The notes: generated by a model not told the origin, from the letters alone. A stretch of DNA of 43,445 nucleotides from an uncultured Alistipes sp. (GCA_900550925.1 URTU01000009.1:1-43445); one strand, 5' to 3'; shown: positions 33,779 through 42,485, counted from the first letter of the stretch. Translations and numbers: made by a program.

Positions 33779-36220
33779 ATGAAATACCTGATTATCGGAG
33801 GTGTCGCCGGAGGAGCAACCGTCGCCGCCCGCCTGCGCAGAATGGATGAAAAGGCCGACATTATTCTGTTCGAACGCGGGAAATACGTCTCTTACGCCAA
33901 CTGCGGCCTGCCATACTATATCGGAGGTACAATAGCCCAACGTTCGAAACTCTTCGTGCAGACGGTCAAGGGTTTCACCGACAGATTCCGTATCGACATC
34001 CGTGTCGAGCAGGAGGTCACGGCAATTCACCCCGAAAAGAGACTCATCGAGATCAAACGTCTCGATTCCGGTGAAACTTACACCGAAACATACGACAAAC
34101 TGGTGCTGTCGCCCGGCGCCGAACCACTGCGGCCGAACATCGAAGGCATCGACAGCAAAAAGATATTCACGCTCAGGAACGTACCCGATACCGATGCCGT
34201 CAAGAACCATATCGATACGGCTCACCCTTCACGCGCCGTTGTCGTGGGCGGCGGGTTCATCGGACTCGAAATGGCCGAAAACCTGCATCAACGCGGCCTG
34301 CATGTCGACGTGGTCGAGATGGCAAACCAGGTGATGGCTCCGCTGGATTTCTCGATGGCTGCAATCGTTCACCGCCACCTGACCGACAAGGGCGTAGGGC
34401 TCTATCTCGAAGACGGTGTGGTACGATTCGAGGAGCAGGACGACAAGATGATCGTACATCTGCGGAGCGGTCGGCAGATCGCCACCGACATGGTCCTGCT
34501 CAGCATCGGCGTGCGGCCCGAGATCCGGCTCGCACAGCAGGCCGGCCTCACCATCGGCGAACGCAAGGGGATCGTCGTAAACCAGTACATGCAGACATCC
34601 GATCCGGATATCTATGCCCTGGGCGATGCCGTGGAGGTGATGCACCTGATCACCGGCAAATCAGCCCTCATACCGCTGGCCGGCCCCGCAAACAAGCAGG
34701 GTCGCATCGTCGCCGACAACATCGTATTCGGGAACAACCAAACATATCGCGGATCGATGGGGACCTCCGTGGCCAAGATCTTCGACCTGACCGTAGCCAC
34801 CGCCGGCGCAAATGCAAAACTGCTGAAAGCAAACAATATCGAGTACATATCGTCATATACTCACGGGTCGTCGCACGCCGGATACTATCCCAATGCCGTT
34901 CCGCTCTCGATCAAGATCCTCTTCTCTCCGACCGACGGGCGGCTCTTCGGTGCGCAGGTAGTAGGTTTCGAGGGTGCCGACAAACGTATCGAGATGTTCG
35001 CTCAGGTCATCCAGCGCAACGGTACGGTATATGACCTCACGCAACTCGAACATGCCTATGCACCACCCTACTCCTCGGCCAAGGATCCGGTGAACATGGC
35101 GGGATATGTTGCCGAAAACATCCTCTCCGGCAAATCGAGGATCATCCACTGGCGCGAAATCGACAGTCTCCCTGCCGACACGGTTCGAATCGACGTCCGC
35201 ACACGGGAGGAGTTTCGGATGGGAACCATCCCCGGATTCCGGAACATTCCAGTCGACGAACTGCGCGAACACCTCGGCGAACTGCCCTCCGACAAACCGA
35301 TCGTCGTAACCTGTGCCGTGGGACTTCGCGGATACCTCGCCTACCGCATACTGGTACAGAACGGGTTCAAGGATGTGCGGAACCTCTCCGGCGGATACAC
35401 AACCTGGCGTACGGCTACCGACAAGTGCAGCTCCGGAAACAGCGGCTCGGGATGTTGCCGACCGGCCGGTCCCTCTGCTCCCGAAGCCCCCAAAACAGCC
35501 ATACAGGTTGATGCCTGCGGATTGATGTGCCCCGGGCCAGTCATGCAACTCAAGAAGAGTTACGAGGCTCTGAAGGTCGGCGAATCGCTCTGCATCACCG
35601 CTACCGACCAGGCATTCGGGCGCGATGTGGCATCGTGGTGCCGAGTGACAGGCGCAGAGCTCCTCTCGCTCGAAACACGGAACGGGAAAATCATCGCCCA
35701 AATCCGCAAGCAGAAACCCGAGGCTGCCTGCACAACAACCGTCGACAAGGCCGGCAACAAGACCATCGTGGTCTTCAGCGACGACCTCGACAAGGCACTG
35801 GCTTCATTCGTGATAGCCAACGGCGCGGCTGCAACCGGCAGGAAAGTATCGATGTTCTTCACCTTCTGGGGACTCAACGTCATCAAGAAACGTCAGAAAC
35901 CCGCCGTTTCGAAAGATATCTTCGGACGGATGTTCGGCTGGATGATGCCTTCGCACAGCGGCCGGCTCCGCCTCTCAAAGATGAACATGTTCGGAATGGG
36001 AAGCCGGATGATGCGCATGATCATGCGTCGCAAGCGGATCGACTCGCTCGAAAGTCTCATCCAACAGGCCTGCGACAACGGGGTCGAGATGATTGCCTGC
36101 ACCATGAGCATGGACGTGATGGGAGTACGGCAGGAGGAGTTGCTCGACAATGTTGTCCTCGGAGGCGTCGCCTCGTATCTCGAACGCACCGAGCAGGCCA
36201 ACCTCAACCTCTTCATCTGA
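33779..36220 (+). CDS. CoA-disulfide reductase-rhodanese-TusA-DsrE fusion
   Basis: An 813-residue cytoplasmic fusion of four sulfur-handling modules. Residues 1-440 are an FAD/NAD(P)-dependent CoA-disulfide/persulfide reductase with Cys42 in SYANCGLPYYIGG and IYALGDAVEV as the second FAD motif. A rhodanese domain (about 455-545) has Cys512 in VVTCAVGLRGY. A linker with three Cys (KCSSGNSGSGCC) leads to a TusA domain (about 573-650) with Cys584 in CGLMCPGPVMQLKK. The C-terminal part (about 665-813) is DsrE-like (IVVFSDDLDKALASFVIANGAAATGRKVSMFFTFWG) with Cys774 in IACTMSMDVMG. All active cysteines are kept, so sulfur could pass between domains. It follows a MarR gene in one operon, ended by a terminator. 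Confidence 0.93.
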   Translation: MKYLIIGGVAGGATVAARLRRMDEKADIILFERGKYVSYANCGLPYYIGGTIAQRSKLFVQTVKGFTDRFRIDIRVEQEVTAIHPEKRLIEIKRLDSGETYTETYDKLVLSPGAEPLRPNIEGIDSKKIFTLRNVPDTDAVKNHIDTAHPSRAVVVGGGFIGLEMAENLHQRGLHVDVVEMANQVMAPLDFSMAAIVHRHLTDKGVGLYLEDGVVRFEEQDDKMIVHLRSGRQIATDMVLLSIGVRPEIRLAQQAGLTIGERKGIVVNQYMQTSDPDIYALGDAVEVMHLITGKSALIPLAGPANKQGRIVADNIVFGNNQTYRGSMGTSVAKIFDLTVATAGANAKLLKANNIEYISSYTHGSSHAGYYPNAVPLSIKILFSPTDGRLFGAQVVGFEGADKRIEMFAQVIQRNGTVYDLTQLEHAYAPPYSSAKDPVNMAGYVAENILSGKSRIIHWREIDSLPADTVRIDVRTREEFRMGTIPGFRNIPVDELREHLGELPSDKPIVVTCAVGLRGYLAYRILVQNGFKDVRNLSGGYTTWRTATDKCSSGNSGSGCCRPAGPSAPEAPKTAIQVDACGLMCPGPVMQLKKSYEALKVGESLCITATDQAFGRDVASWCRVTGAELLSLETRNGKIIAQIRKQKPEAACTTTVDKAGNKTIVVFSDDLDKALASFVIANGAAATGRKVSMFFTFWGLNVIKKRQKPAVSKDIFGRMFGWMMPSHSGRLRLSKMNMFGMGSRMMRMIMRRKRIDSLESLIQQACDNGVEMIACTMSMDVMGVRQEELLDNVVLGGVASYLERTEQANLNLFI

Positions 36221-36356
36221 TCCGTATGGTTGACGCGGCACATCTCCGGTTTTTGGAGGTGCAGCATGCCCCAAAGATCCAGACAGAGGACTCACACAGC
36301 ACACAGGCCATATCCATGCCCACAGTACGCAGCCTAAGGCCTTGAGCGCCGAAAAC

Positions 36357-36399
36357 ACAGGCCCCCTGACACTTTCAAGTCAGGGGGCCTGTTGTTTTT
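36357..36399 (+). terminator. Terminator of the marR-sulfurtransferase operon
   Basis: ACAGGCCCCCTGAC (36357-36370) pairs perfectly with GTCAGGGGGCCTGT (36379-36392) around an 8-nt loop, then TGTTTTT. A textbook rho-independent terminator. Confidence 0.92.
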
Positions 36400-36504
36400 A
36401 GGCCGGGATCCTGCTGTCCCCCGCCAATCCCCAACTCGTACCGACGCCATACAACACCCTCAAAAGACGGTCCGTATCACCAGTAACAAAAAAACGCTTT
36501 TTAA

Positions 36505-36536
36505 TTTGCCCATGCCGCAATGGTTTCGTATATTTG
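36505..36536 (+). promoter_or_regulatory. Consensus promoter of the unknown gene at 36563
   Basis: TTTG at 36505-36508, 20 nt, TATATTTG at 36529-36536, a full match. It sets the transcript start near 36543 and hence the ATG at 36563. Confidence 0.75.
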
Positions 36537-36562
36537 TTACGGATAACCTCTGCGCACAACAA

Positions 36563-36934
36563 ATGATCGACTGCAACTACAATTCACTTGCCTTTTTCCG
36601 GCGCTATTTCCATATTCCGGCAAGCCGGAAACTCGCCTGGGCCCTGATCCTCGAAACCGTACACGACAAGCCTGAAATACGATTGGGCATTATCTTCAGC
36701 CAGACCCCGCATCTGTATCTCGATGTTGCCAGGCGCCGCTTCTTCACCGCCTCGACCATCGGCAACGGTACCCTCTCCCGACAGGTCTTCCCGGCCAAAC
36801 GCACAGCCTCAGCCAACGGTTTCCAATTCACAACCGAGAACGGTCTCTCGCGGGAATTCCACAAAAGCTATATCCGCGATATCTACTATACGGCAGTATA
36901 TTCACCCGAACTCCCGACTCAGATACTCTACTGA
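36563..36934 (+). CDS. Unknown 123-residue protein
   Basis: I do not recognise a family. The protein starts MIDCNYNSLAFFRRYFHIP and contains LAWALILETVHDKPEIRLGIIFSQTPHLYLDVARRRF and ends YSPELPTQILY. It has no signal peptide or clear membrane helix and is slightly basic with many aromatic residues. The open frame extends upstream to 36392, but the promoter at 36505-36536 lies within that part, so the ATG at 36563 is chosen. A full-consensus promoter makes it likely to be a real gene. Neighbours give no functional hint. Confidence 0.6.
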   Translation: MIDCNYNSLAFFRRYFHIPASRKLAWALILETVHDKPEIRLGIIFSQTPHLYLDVARRRFFTASTIGNGTLSRQVFPAKRTASANGFQFTTENGLSREFHKSYIRDIYYTAVYSPELPTQILY

Positions 36935-37045
36935 TCCGCCCGCCGGCGATCGCACGCCCCATACATCGACATCAAAATCCCGCTCCGGCAAATAAAATAT
37001 TGCCCGGGAAGCCCGCTATTTCGCTCATCAATCAAAACAATTCAC

Positions 37046-37053
37046 TATCTTTG
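37046..37053 (+). promoter_or_regulatory. -7 box of the unknown gene at 37074
   Basis: TATCTTTG, 20 nt before the ATG at 37074; no clear -33 element. Confidence 0.45.
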
Positions 37054-37073
37054 CGCCGTGAAAACAAAGGTAA

Positions 37074-37556
37074 ATGCACTTCCTGTCCATCATACTGCTA
37101 TGGCTCGCATACCTTACGGGCGCAACTGACCGAGTCGGAATCTCCGGCCAGACCGCTGCGCCGCAACCCGCCGTACCCTCACGGATCGAAATCCACTGCC
37201 AACTGCCGGCCTCAGGCCCGAATCACAAACTGGATCTGATGATCGGTATCGCCCGCGTACTCCGCCAATCACTCGGCGAACCGCTCCCGTACGACGACTC
37301 ATCGGCAATATATACCCAACGCTATCACCGTCCGATGATGGCATTTATGTCGGCCATCATCCTCAACACGGGCAGCGAATACCCCTCGGGCGACAAACAG
37401 TACCGACGTATTGTAAGCTCTCCTGCCAATACTCCACGGCCCGATGCCTGCAGTTGCCGTACCGCAGCATCGCATGAGAATCACCTCCACGGACAGGCCT
37501 TCGAACGTCAGTCGAAATACTACTTCCTGTTCTATCTCCACCGGTTGCGGATATAG
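37074..37556 (+). CDS. Unknown exported protein
   Basis: A 160-residue ORF with an N-terminal hydrophobic stretch (MHFLSIILLWLAYLTGA) that looks like a signal peptide or anchor, then a polar chain including LDLMIGIARVLRQSLGEPLPYDD, YTQRYHRPMMAFMSAIILNTGSEYPSGDKQYRRIV and a C-terminal part with two Cys. No family is recognised. A -7 box lies just upstream. A gap of 107 bp separates it from the antiporter gene. Codon use is like that of the neighbouring genes. I regard it as probable but unproven. Confidence 0.5.
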   Translation: MHFLSIILLWLAYLTGATDRVGISGQTAAPQPAVPSRIEIHCQLPASGPNHKLDLMIGIARVLRQSLGEPLPYDDSSAIYTQRYHRPMMAFMSAIILNTGSEYPSGDKQYRRIVSSPANTPRPDACSCRTAASHENHLHGQAFERQSKYYFLFYLHRLRI

Positions 37557-37663
37557 CCCACACGGCCGGACTGCACCACAGTCCATATCGACACCTTTTC
37601 GGCACGGCTTGTGCCGCTACACCAAAGAAATATCAAGTTGAAAACGACTAAAAACAGTATCAT

Positions 37664-39022
37664 ATGGTTATAGAAGCAATGATCATAATCTTCATTCTGG
37701 GCTATACGTGCATAGCACTGGAACACAAGATAAATATCAACAAGGCCGCCATCGCGCTTCTGATGTGCGGCGTGCTGTGGAGCATCCTCAGCATATGGTC
37801 GACCTCGATCAATCCCGACATCACCCCCGCAGTGATCAACTCGCAAATCATCGAATTCCTCGGCGAGGCCTGCGAAATTATCGTCTTCCTGATCGGCGCC
37901 ATGACAATCGTCGACCTGATCGACTTCCACGGAGGTTTCGAAGTCATAACAAAACATATCACCACCCGTCGCAAGACCCGTCTGCTGTGGCTCATCGCCG
38001 GAATAACATTCCTCATGTCATCGCTGCTCGACAATATGACCTCGACCATCATCATGGTCATGCTGCTTCGACGCCTCATCGACAACTACAAGGAGCGCTG
38101 GATCTTCGCCTCGGTCATCGTAATAGCCGCCAACAGTGGCGGTGCATGGTCCCCGATCGGCGACGTTACCACAATCATGCTCTGGATGAAGGGAAATGTC
38201 ACAGCCGGAAAACTGATCGGAACACTGCTGCTGCCGTGTATCGTTTCGCTGGTAATCCCCACGGCTATTGCAACACACTTCCTGAAGGGTGTCATTGCCA
38301 AGGAGCATACTGATGAGGAGACCTCGTCCCGTCCCGAATTCATCACCAGCAAGGAGAGCCGACTGATCCTCTATCTCGGAACCGGCCTGCTGATTGCCGT
38401 GCCCATCTTCAAGAGCGTAACCGGTCTGCCGCCATATATGGGCGTAATAATCGCTCTGGGCCTGATGTGGGTCTTCACCGAAATAATGTACGACCGCAAA
38501 CGGGATATCGAGGAGTCGATCAAGAACCGCGTTTCGAAGGTGCTCAAACATATCGACATGCCAACGATTCTCTTCTTCCTGGGTATTCTGATGTCGGTAT
38601 CGGCCCTCCAGAGCGCAGGCATCCTCTCGTCGCTGGCCAATGCCCTCAACAACGGTGTACACAACATTTACGCGATCAACTCGATGATCGGTATTCTCTC
38701 GTCGGTGATCGACAACGTGCCGCTCGTCGCTGCGGCCATGGGAATGTATCCAATAGGCGATCCTGCCACAGTAGCTGCCGCTGCCGATCCCGCCTTTGCA
38801 GCCATGTTCGTCCAGGACGGCGCCTTCTGGCACATGCTGGCATACTGTGCCGGTGTGGGCGGAAGCCTGCTCATAATAGGTTCGGCTGCCGGTGTGGTTG
38901 CCATGGGGCTCGAAAAGATGAATTTCTTCTGGTATTTCAAGAACATTACCCTGCTGGCATTCGCCGGTTATGTGGGTGGTATCCTGGTATTCATCCTCGA
39001 ACACATGATATTTGCATTCTGA
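37664..39022 (+). CDS. nhaD: NhaD-type sodium/proton antiporter
   Basis: A 452-residue inner-membrane transporter of the ion-transporter superfamily with about twelve helices. Two inverted-repeat halves each carry a conserved loop: FLMSSLLDNMTSTIIMVML with AANSGGAWSPIGDVTTIMLW in the first, and GILSSVIDNVPLVAAAMG with AGVGGSLLIIGSAAGVVAMG in the second. These are the signatures of NhaD antiporters, which expel sodium or lithium in exchange for protons. The Asp residues in LDN and IDN are the likely ion-coupling sites. The N-terminus starts directly with a helix. A single gene, ended by a strong terminator. Confidence 0.9.
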   Translation: MVIEAMIIIFILGYTCIALEHKININKAAIALLMCGVLWSILSIWSTSINPDITPAVINSQIIEFLGEACEIIVFLIGAMTIVDLIDFHGGFEVITKHITTRRKTRLLWLIAGITFLMSSLLDNMTSTIIMVMLLRRLIDNYKERWIFASVIVIAANSGGAWSPIGDVTTIMLWMKGNVTAGKLIGTLLLPCIVSLVIPTAIATHFLKGVIAKEHTDEETSSRPEFITSKESRLILYLGTGLLIAVPIFKSVTGLPPYMGVIIALGLMWVFTEIMYDRKRDIEESIKNRVSKVLKHIDMPTILFFLGILMSVSALQSAGILSSLANALNNGVHNIYAINSMIGILSSVIDNVPLVAAAMGMYPIGDPATVAAAADPAFAAMFVQDGAFWHMLAYCAGVGGSLLIIGSAAGVVAMGLEKMNFFWYFKNITLLAFAGYVGGILVFILEHMIFAF

Positions 39023-39057
39023 CGCCAGGCTGAAGATATCCGCCGATTAATCGGCTG

Positions 39058-39120
39058 TTAAAAAAAACCATTGCGGCTGAATTCCGTCTTTGTTACGGAT
39101 TCAGCCGCAATGGTTTTTTT
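39058..39120. terminator. Bidirectional terminator between nhaD and HU
   Basis: A long stem (39061-39087 with 39095-39120, one bulged T) with arm ACCATTGCGGCTGAAT and flanking runs of eight A and seven T. It serves both nhaD and the convergent HU gene, whose stop is 14 bp away. A short palindrome, CCGATTAATCGG, precedes it at 39043-39054. Confidence 0.88.
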
Positions 39121-39133
39121 CATACCGGCATTG

Positions 39134-39397
39134 TCAGTCCTCCAGGCTGACGCTCGGACGGAACCTGATTACCGTCCGCGACGGGATCTTGACAACGGCG
39201 CCGGTACGCGGATTACGACCGTTCCGGGCCGCCTGCTGATGTCGGACGAATGTCCCGAAACCGGATACCGAGACACGTTCGCCCTCTTTCAGGGCCAGCA
39301 CGATAGAATTGAATGCAGCCTCCATGGCCCTCCGTGCAGCGACTTTCGACAAACCGGTTTCGAGAGCGACCATGTCTGCCAGTTGAGATTTATTCAT
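39134..39397 (-). CDS. HU-family DNA-binding protein
   Basis: An 87-residue histone-like protein that bends DNA as a dimer in the nucleoid. It has the whole fold: MNKSQLADMVALETGLSKVAARRAMEAAFNSI (two helices), the GERVSVSGFGTFVRHQQAARNGRNPRTGAVVKIP beta-arm with the intercalating RNPRTG tip, and the closing VIRFRPS. Length is normal. Several HU paralogues occur in Bacteroidales, so no symbol is given. It has a full-consensus promoter 50 bp upstream and shares a terminator with nhaD. Confidence 0.94.
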   Translation of the reverse strand: MNKSQLADMVALETGLSKVAARRAMEAAFNSIVLALKEGERVSVSGFGTFVRHQQAARNGRNPRTGAVVKIPSRTVIRFRPSVSLED

Positions 39398-39446
39398 ACT
39401 CTCAGAAAAGGTTAACAGATCAAGGTTGGTATTTAAATAGGTCTTA

Positions 39447-39477
39447 CAAATATAACAATATTCCAGTCATATGCAAA
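39447..39477 (-). promoter_or_regulatory. Promoter of the HU gene
   Basis: On the minus strand TTTG (39477-39474), 19 nt and TATATTTG (39454-39447), a full consensus match. Confidence 0.78.
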
Positions 39478-39846
39478 GCCCCACATTGAAAAACATTTGT
39501 TTTCATAATATTTTTATACACAAGTGGGCCAGTATAATCACAGTTGTGTTGTATTACCAGATGCATCCTATGCCACGTCACAATAATAAGCCGTCAAACG
39601 GATTCATAACACAGCTTGTACGATCATTGGTCCGGATGACAGGTGTGATGGAGGGGGTATGTGTACGTAAACAATTACCTTGTATACTTCCAAATCGATA
39701 TCGTAAAACCTCACTTTCGGAACACGCCTGACGCTCCTGCACCGACATGCAGGTTCCAAGCAAGGTGCTGTCAGGCATCGGGTCCAACAGTAAAATCACC
39801 AAACGAATTTATTTGCTTAAAAATCGCCCAATAAGGCTAAGGCATT

Positions 39847-39878
39847 TTTGGCAAAACCGAAAATTGTTTTTACTTTTG
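39847..39878 (+). promoter_or_regulatory. Promoter of tRNA-Ser
   Basis: TTTG at 39847-39850, 20 nt, TACTTTTG at 39871-39878, six bases before the tRNA's first base. Confidence 0.78.
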
Positions 39879-39883
39879 CGGCC

Positions 39884-39968
39884 GGAGAGATGGCAGAGTG
39901 GTCGATTGCGGCGGTCTTGAAAACCGTTGAGCTGCGAGGCTCCGGGGGTTCGAATCCCTCTCTCTCCG
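39884..39968 (+). tRNA. tRNA-Ser (anticodon UGA)
   Basis: An 85-nt class II tRNA with a long variable arm. Acceptor GGAGAGA (39884-39890) pairs with TCTCTCC (39961-39967), discriminator G39968. Anticodon loop CTTGAAA with TGA at 39918-39920, reading UCA serine codons. The variable arm is TGAGCTGCGAGGCTC-like, and the T arm is GGGGGTTCGAATCCC. CCA is not encoded. The 3' end is probably an integration site: GC content and codon use change right after it. Confidence 0.95.
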
Positions 39969-39975
39969 CAACAAA
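39948..39975 (+). other. Probable attachment site at the tRNA-Ser 3' end
   Basis: The chromosome-to-island change falls at the end of the tRNA gene. NBU2-type elements are known to insert at the 3' end of tRNA-Ser genes. The core duplication cannot be seen because the other end of the element is outside the window, so the limits are approximate. Confidence 0.4.
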
Positions 39976-40295
39976 CGCTGAAAATCAGCAAATTGCAAAA
40001 CAAACACCCAGTTTTACACCCAAGAATGTAAAGTCGGGTATTTTTGTTTTATTTAAGATAATACAACCACTACATAATAAAAGAGTAGCGATATTAAAAG
40101 AATCCGATGAGAAAAGACTAATATTTATCTATCCATTCAGTTTGATTTTTCAGGACTTTACATCGTCCTGAAAGTATTTGTTATTGTATTCCAACGTCAG
40201 GAGTGGATTATAATACAAGTTTTTTGTGTGGATAGAATTTCGTTTTGCTTAATGTACGAAAGTACTTATCTATAAACGCATGAAATATTAGCACA
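39969..40295. other. Element end and leader of the efflux gene
   Basis: 327 bp without a gene. It holds a small hairpin GCTGA/TCAGC (39977-39989), a -7-like TATTTTTG at 40039-40046 without a good partner, and TCAGGAC/GTCCTGA (40150-40171). Element-end or regulatory sites are likely but not identifiable. Confidence 0.45.
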
Positions 40296-41501
40296 ATGAA
40301 TCATTGGAAATCAACTTTGGCCGTGATAGGAATAGGCCAACTCATATCTATTTTAACAAGTACGATTGTTGGCTTCTCCATTATTTTTTGGATTAGCAAC
40401 GAATTTAAATCCCCGACAGCTTTATCTCTGGCTATTTTAGCTGGATTTTTACCACAATTTGTATTAGGCTTGTTTGCCGGGGTCTATGTTGACAGATGGA
40501 ATCGAAAGAAAACGATGTTTTATTCGGACTTGTTCATCGCGTTCTGTACCCTATGTCTTTTTATTGTGATAACCAAGGGTTATAAAGACCTTTCTTTTTT
40601 TTATCTATTGACTGCTTGTCGTTCAATAGGCAGTACGTTTCATGCACCTGCTTTACAGGCAAGCATCCCTCTACTGGTTCCCAAGCACCATCTTGTCAGG
40701 GTATCAGGTTTGTACCATTCCATTCAATCCTTCAGTGAGGTGATAGCTCCCGTTGTAGGGGCAAGCCTCGTTGTTTGGCTTCCCATACAGTATATTCTGC
40801 TCATAGATGTGATCGGAGCTGTTGCTGCTTGTCTGACCTTACTTTGTGTCCAGATTCCTTCTCTTCAAAAAACGAAAGTTCTTCCAGATTTCAAAAAAGA
40901 ACTGACGGAATGTTGGCATACCTTGCGGCGTACAATGGGCATTTTGCCTTTATTCGTATGCTTTACGCTGGTGACTTTTGTCCTTATGCCTGTTTTTACG
41001 TTATTTCCTTTTATGACGCTTCTGCATTTCAACGGAAACATTTTGCAAATGGGAGTTGTGGAAATGGGTTGGGGCTCAGGGGCATTGTTGGGCGGTTTAG
41101 TACTTGCCTGTAAGGCTTTGAAAAGCAAGCAAACATTAGTGATGCATACGGCTTATGTGATATTGGGATTGTATCTGATTAGCGCCAGTTATTTACCATC
41201 AAGCGCATTTATAGGTTTTGTTTGCCTAACATTTACAGGAGGCATAGCCTATTCCATTTACCATGCGCTTTTCATCGCTATTATTCAGCAGAACTTGGCT
41301 TCGGACATGCTTGGACGGACTTTTTCTCTCATCTTTAGTTTGAGTACCTTTCCATCAATGCTGGGTATCGTAGCTTCAGGATATTGGGTGGAAGCATGGG
41401 GTATCACATCCGTCTTTATGATCAGCGGATGGGTTATCTTTCTGATTGGAGTGGGTGCAAATTTTATTTCTTCAATCAAGCAGTTGGATAATTACGCATA
41501 G
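40296..41501 (+). CDS. mef(En2): Mef(En2)-like MFS macrolide efflux protein
   Basis: A 401-residue major facilitator with about twelve membrane helices. The loop between helices 2 and 3 is GVYVDRWNRKKTM, the MFS motif A, and FHAPALQASIPLLVPKHHLVRVSGL is typical of the Mef/MFS-3 drug-efflux group. Length and the tight coupling to a lincosamide nucleotidyltransferase gene 24 bp downstream match mef(En2) of Bacteroides NBU2. Mef pumps export 14- and 15-membered macrolides in other hosts; whether this allele gives resistance in this organism is not known. Low GC and rare-codon use mark it as acquired. The exact allele is from memory and needs alignment. Confidence 0.82.
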   Translation: MNHWKSTLAVIGIGQLISILTSTIVGFSIIFWISNEFKSPTALSLAILAGFLPQFVLGLFAGVYVDRWNRKKTMFYSDLFIAFCTLCLFIVITKGYKDLSFFYLLTACRSIGSTFHAPALQASIPLLVPKHHLVRVSGLYHSIQSFSEVIAPVVGASLVVWLPIQYILLIDVIGAVAACLTLLCVQIPSLQKTKVLPDFKKELTECWHTLRRTMGILPLFVCFTLVTFVLMPVFTLFPFMTLLHFNGNILQMGVVEMGWGSGALLGGLVLACKALKSKQTLVMHTAYVILGLYLISASYLPSSAFIGFVCLTFTGGIAYSIYHALFIAIIQQNLASDMLGRTFSLIFSLSTFPSMLGIVASGYWVEAWGITSVFMISGWVIFLIGVGANFISSIKQLDNYA

Positions 41502-41525
41502 TATTATTTATTAAAGAATTATTAT

Positions 41526-42038
41526 ATGACAAAGAAAGAACACACTACGATTACAGAGTTATTTCAAGTTTTGGACTTGTTGGAAAGCCTGGACATGCAG
41601 TTTTGGTTGGATGGAGGCTGGGGAGTGGATGTCTTGTACGGACAGCAAACCCGCTTGCATAGAGATATTGACATTGATTTTGATGCCAATTATACAGACC
41701 AACTCCTTGATCTTTTGCAGGAGAGAGGATATCAAATTGAAACAAATTGGTTGCCCACCCGTGTGGAACTGTATAGCAAAGAATTAGGCTATATTGATAT
41801 CCATCCTTTTGTCTTGAATGCGGACGGCACTTCCAAACAAGCCGACTTGGATGGAGGCTGGTATGAATTTCAACCGGACTATTTTGGAACAGCAGTCTTT
41901 GAAGGCAGAAGCATCCCTTGCATTTCTGCAAAAGGGCAACAAGTATTCCATTCGGGCTACGATTTAAGAGAGAAGGATATTCACGATTTATCTATAATTA
42001 AACAATGTATAACAACAATGAGCCTAACAATTAGATAA
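41526..42038 (+). CDS. lnu(AN2): Lincosamide nucleotidyltransferase, Lnu(AN2)-like
   Basis: A 170-residue nucleotidyltransferase that inactivates lincosamides such as lincomycin by adding a nucleotide to a hydroxyl group. The catalytic region is intact: WLDGGWGVDVLYGQQTRLHRDIDIDF (residues 27-52) with metal-binding Asp35, Asp47 and Asp49, and YIDIHPFVLNADGT further on. Length equals what I recall for LinAN2 of NBU2. The C-terminal SIIKQCITTMSLTIR looks less conserved than the rest. It follows mef(En2) on the same strand with a 24-bp gap, probably one transcript. A broken acetyltransferase gene begins 10 bp after its stop. Confidence 0.85.
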   Translation: MTKKEHTTITELFQVLDLLESLDMQFWLDGGWGVDVLYGQQTRLHRDIDIDFDANYTDQLLDLLQERGYQIETNWLPTRVELYSKELGYIDIHPFVLNADGTSKQADLDGGWYEFQPDYFGTAVFEGRSIPCISAKGQQVFHSGYDLREKDIHDLSIIKQCITTMSLTIR

Positions 42039-42048
42039 GAACAAGAAA

Positions 42049-42414
42049 ATGACAGAAAAACAAATTGTCTGGTATATCTTACTTACAGAAGTAAAGATAG
42101 ACAGTGACACCCAGTCTGTCACATCCCTGAGTGTAGCTCCATTGGCAGTCTTGCCGGAATTCCAGCGTAAGGGAATTGGGGGGGGGATGTTGATTCAGTA
42201 AGCCCATCAGAGGGCAGCACTTTTGGGTTACGGCACAGCAGTCGTATTGGGGCATAAAGAGTATTATCCTCGATTTGGCTATCGCAAGGCTATCGATTTA
42301 GGAATTGAATTTCCTTTCGAAGTCTCTCATGAATATTGCATGGTGGCTGAATTAATACCTGGAGCTACTGAGAATGTGAAAGGTATGGTTTGTTATCCAA
42401 CTGACTTTAAATAG
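42049..42414 (+). pseudogene. GNAT acetyltransferase, truncated with internal stop
   Basis: One reading frame from an ATG at 42049 encodes an acetyltransferase of the GNAT type: VTSLSVAPLAVLPEFQRKGIG holds the acetyl-CoA loop, and after the break GYGTAVVLGHKEYYPRFGYRKA is the classic second half. An in-frame TAA at 42199-42201 interrupts it right after LIQ; the frame itself is unchanged on both sides. The loop contains nine G (42178-42186) coding Gly-Gly-Gly where I would expect two Gly, a probable slippage insertion. The N-terminal ~50 residues of the family are also missing. A downstream ATG at 42223 could only yield a 63-residue fragment. Confidence 0.85.
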
Positions 42415-42442
42415 TTTAACAAGTAAAATTCATTATATAACT

Positions 42443-42471
42443 CGGACTGGGTATTTCAATTTCCCAGTCCG
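42443..42471. terminator. Terminator between the GNAT remnant and the SnoaL-like gene
   Basis: CGGACTGGG (42443-42451) pairs with CCCAGTCCG (42463-42471) around an AT-rich 11-nt loop, between convergent genes. T runs on both sides are weak. Confidence 0.6.
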
Positions 42472-42485
42472 TATTCTGATAGTAC

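Larger units (their letters stand above)
36221..36562. other. Gap between the sulfurtransferase fusion and the next gene
   Basis: About 340 bp containing only the terminator at 36357-36399 and the promoter at 36505-36536 described separately. Confidence 0.6.
39398..39883. other. 486-bp non-coding stretch before the tRNA gene
   Basis: Holds the HU promoter (39447-39477, minus) and the tRNA-Ser promoter (39847-39878, plus). The middle part is less GC-rich than the chromosome genes to its left. Two short frames (39471-39731 plus, 39578-39802 minus) overlap each other and resemble nothing known. Confidence 0.5.

Noticed and set aside
39471..39802. Two overlapping short frames upstream of tRNA-Ser
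   Set aside because: They overlap on opposite strands, lack promoters and one overlaps the HU promoter; neither has a protein-like pattern.
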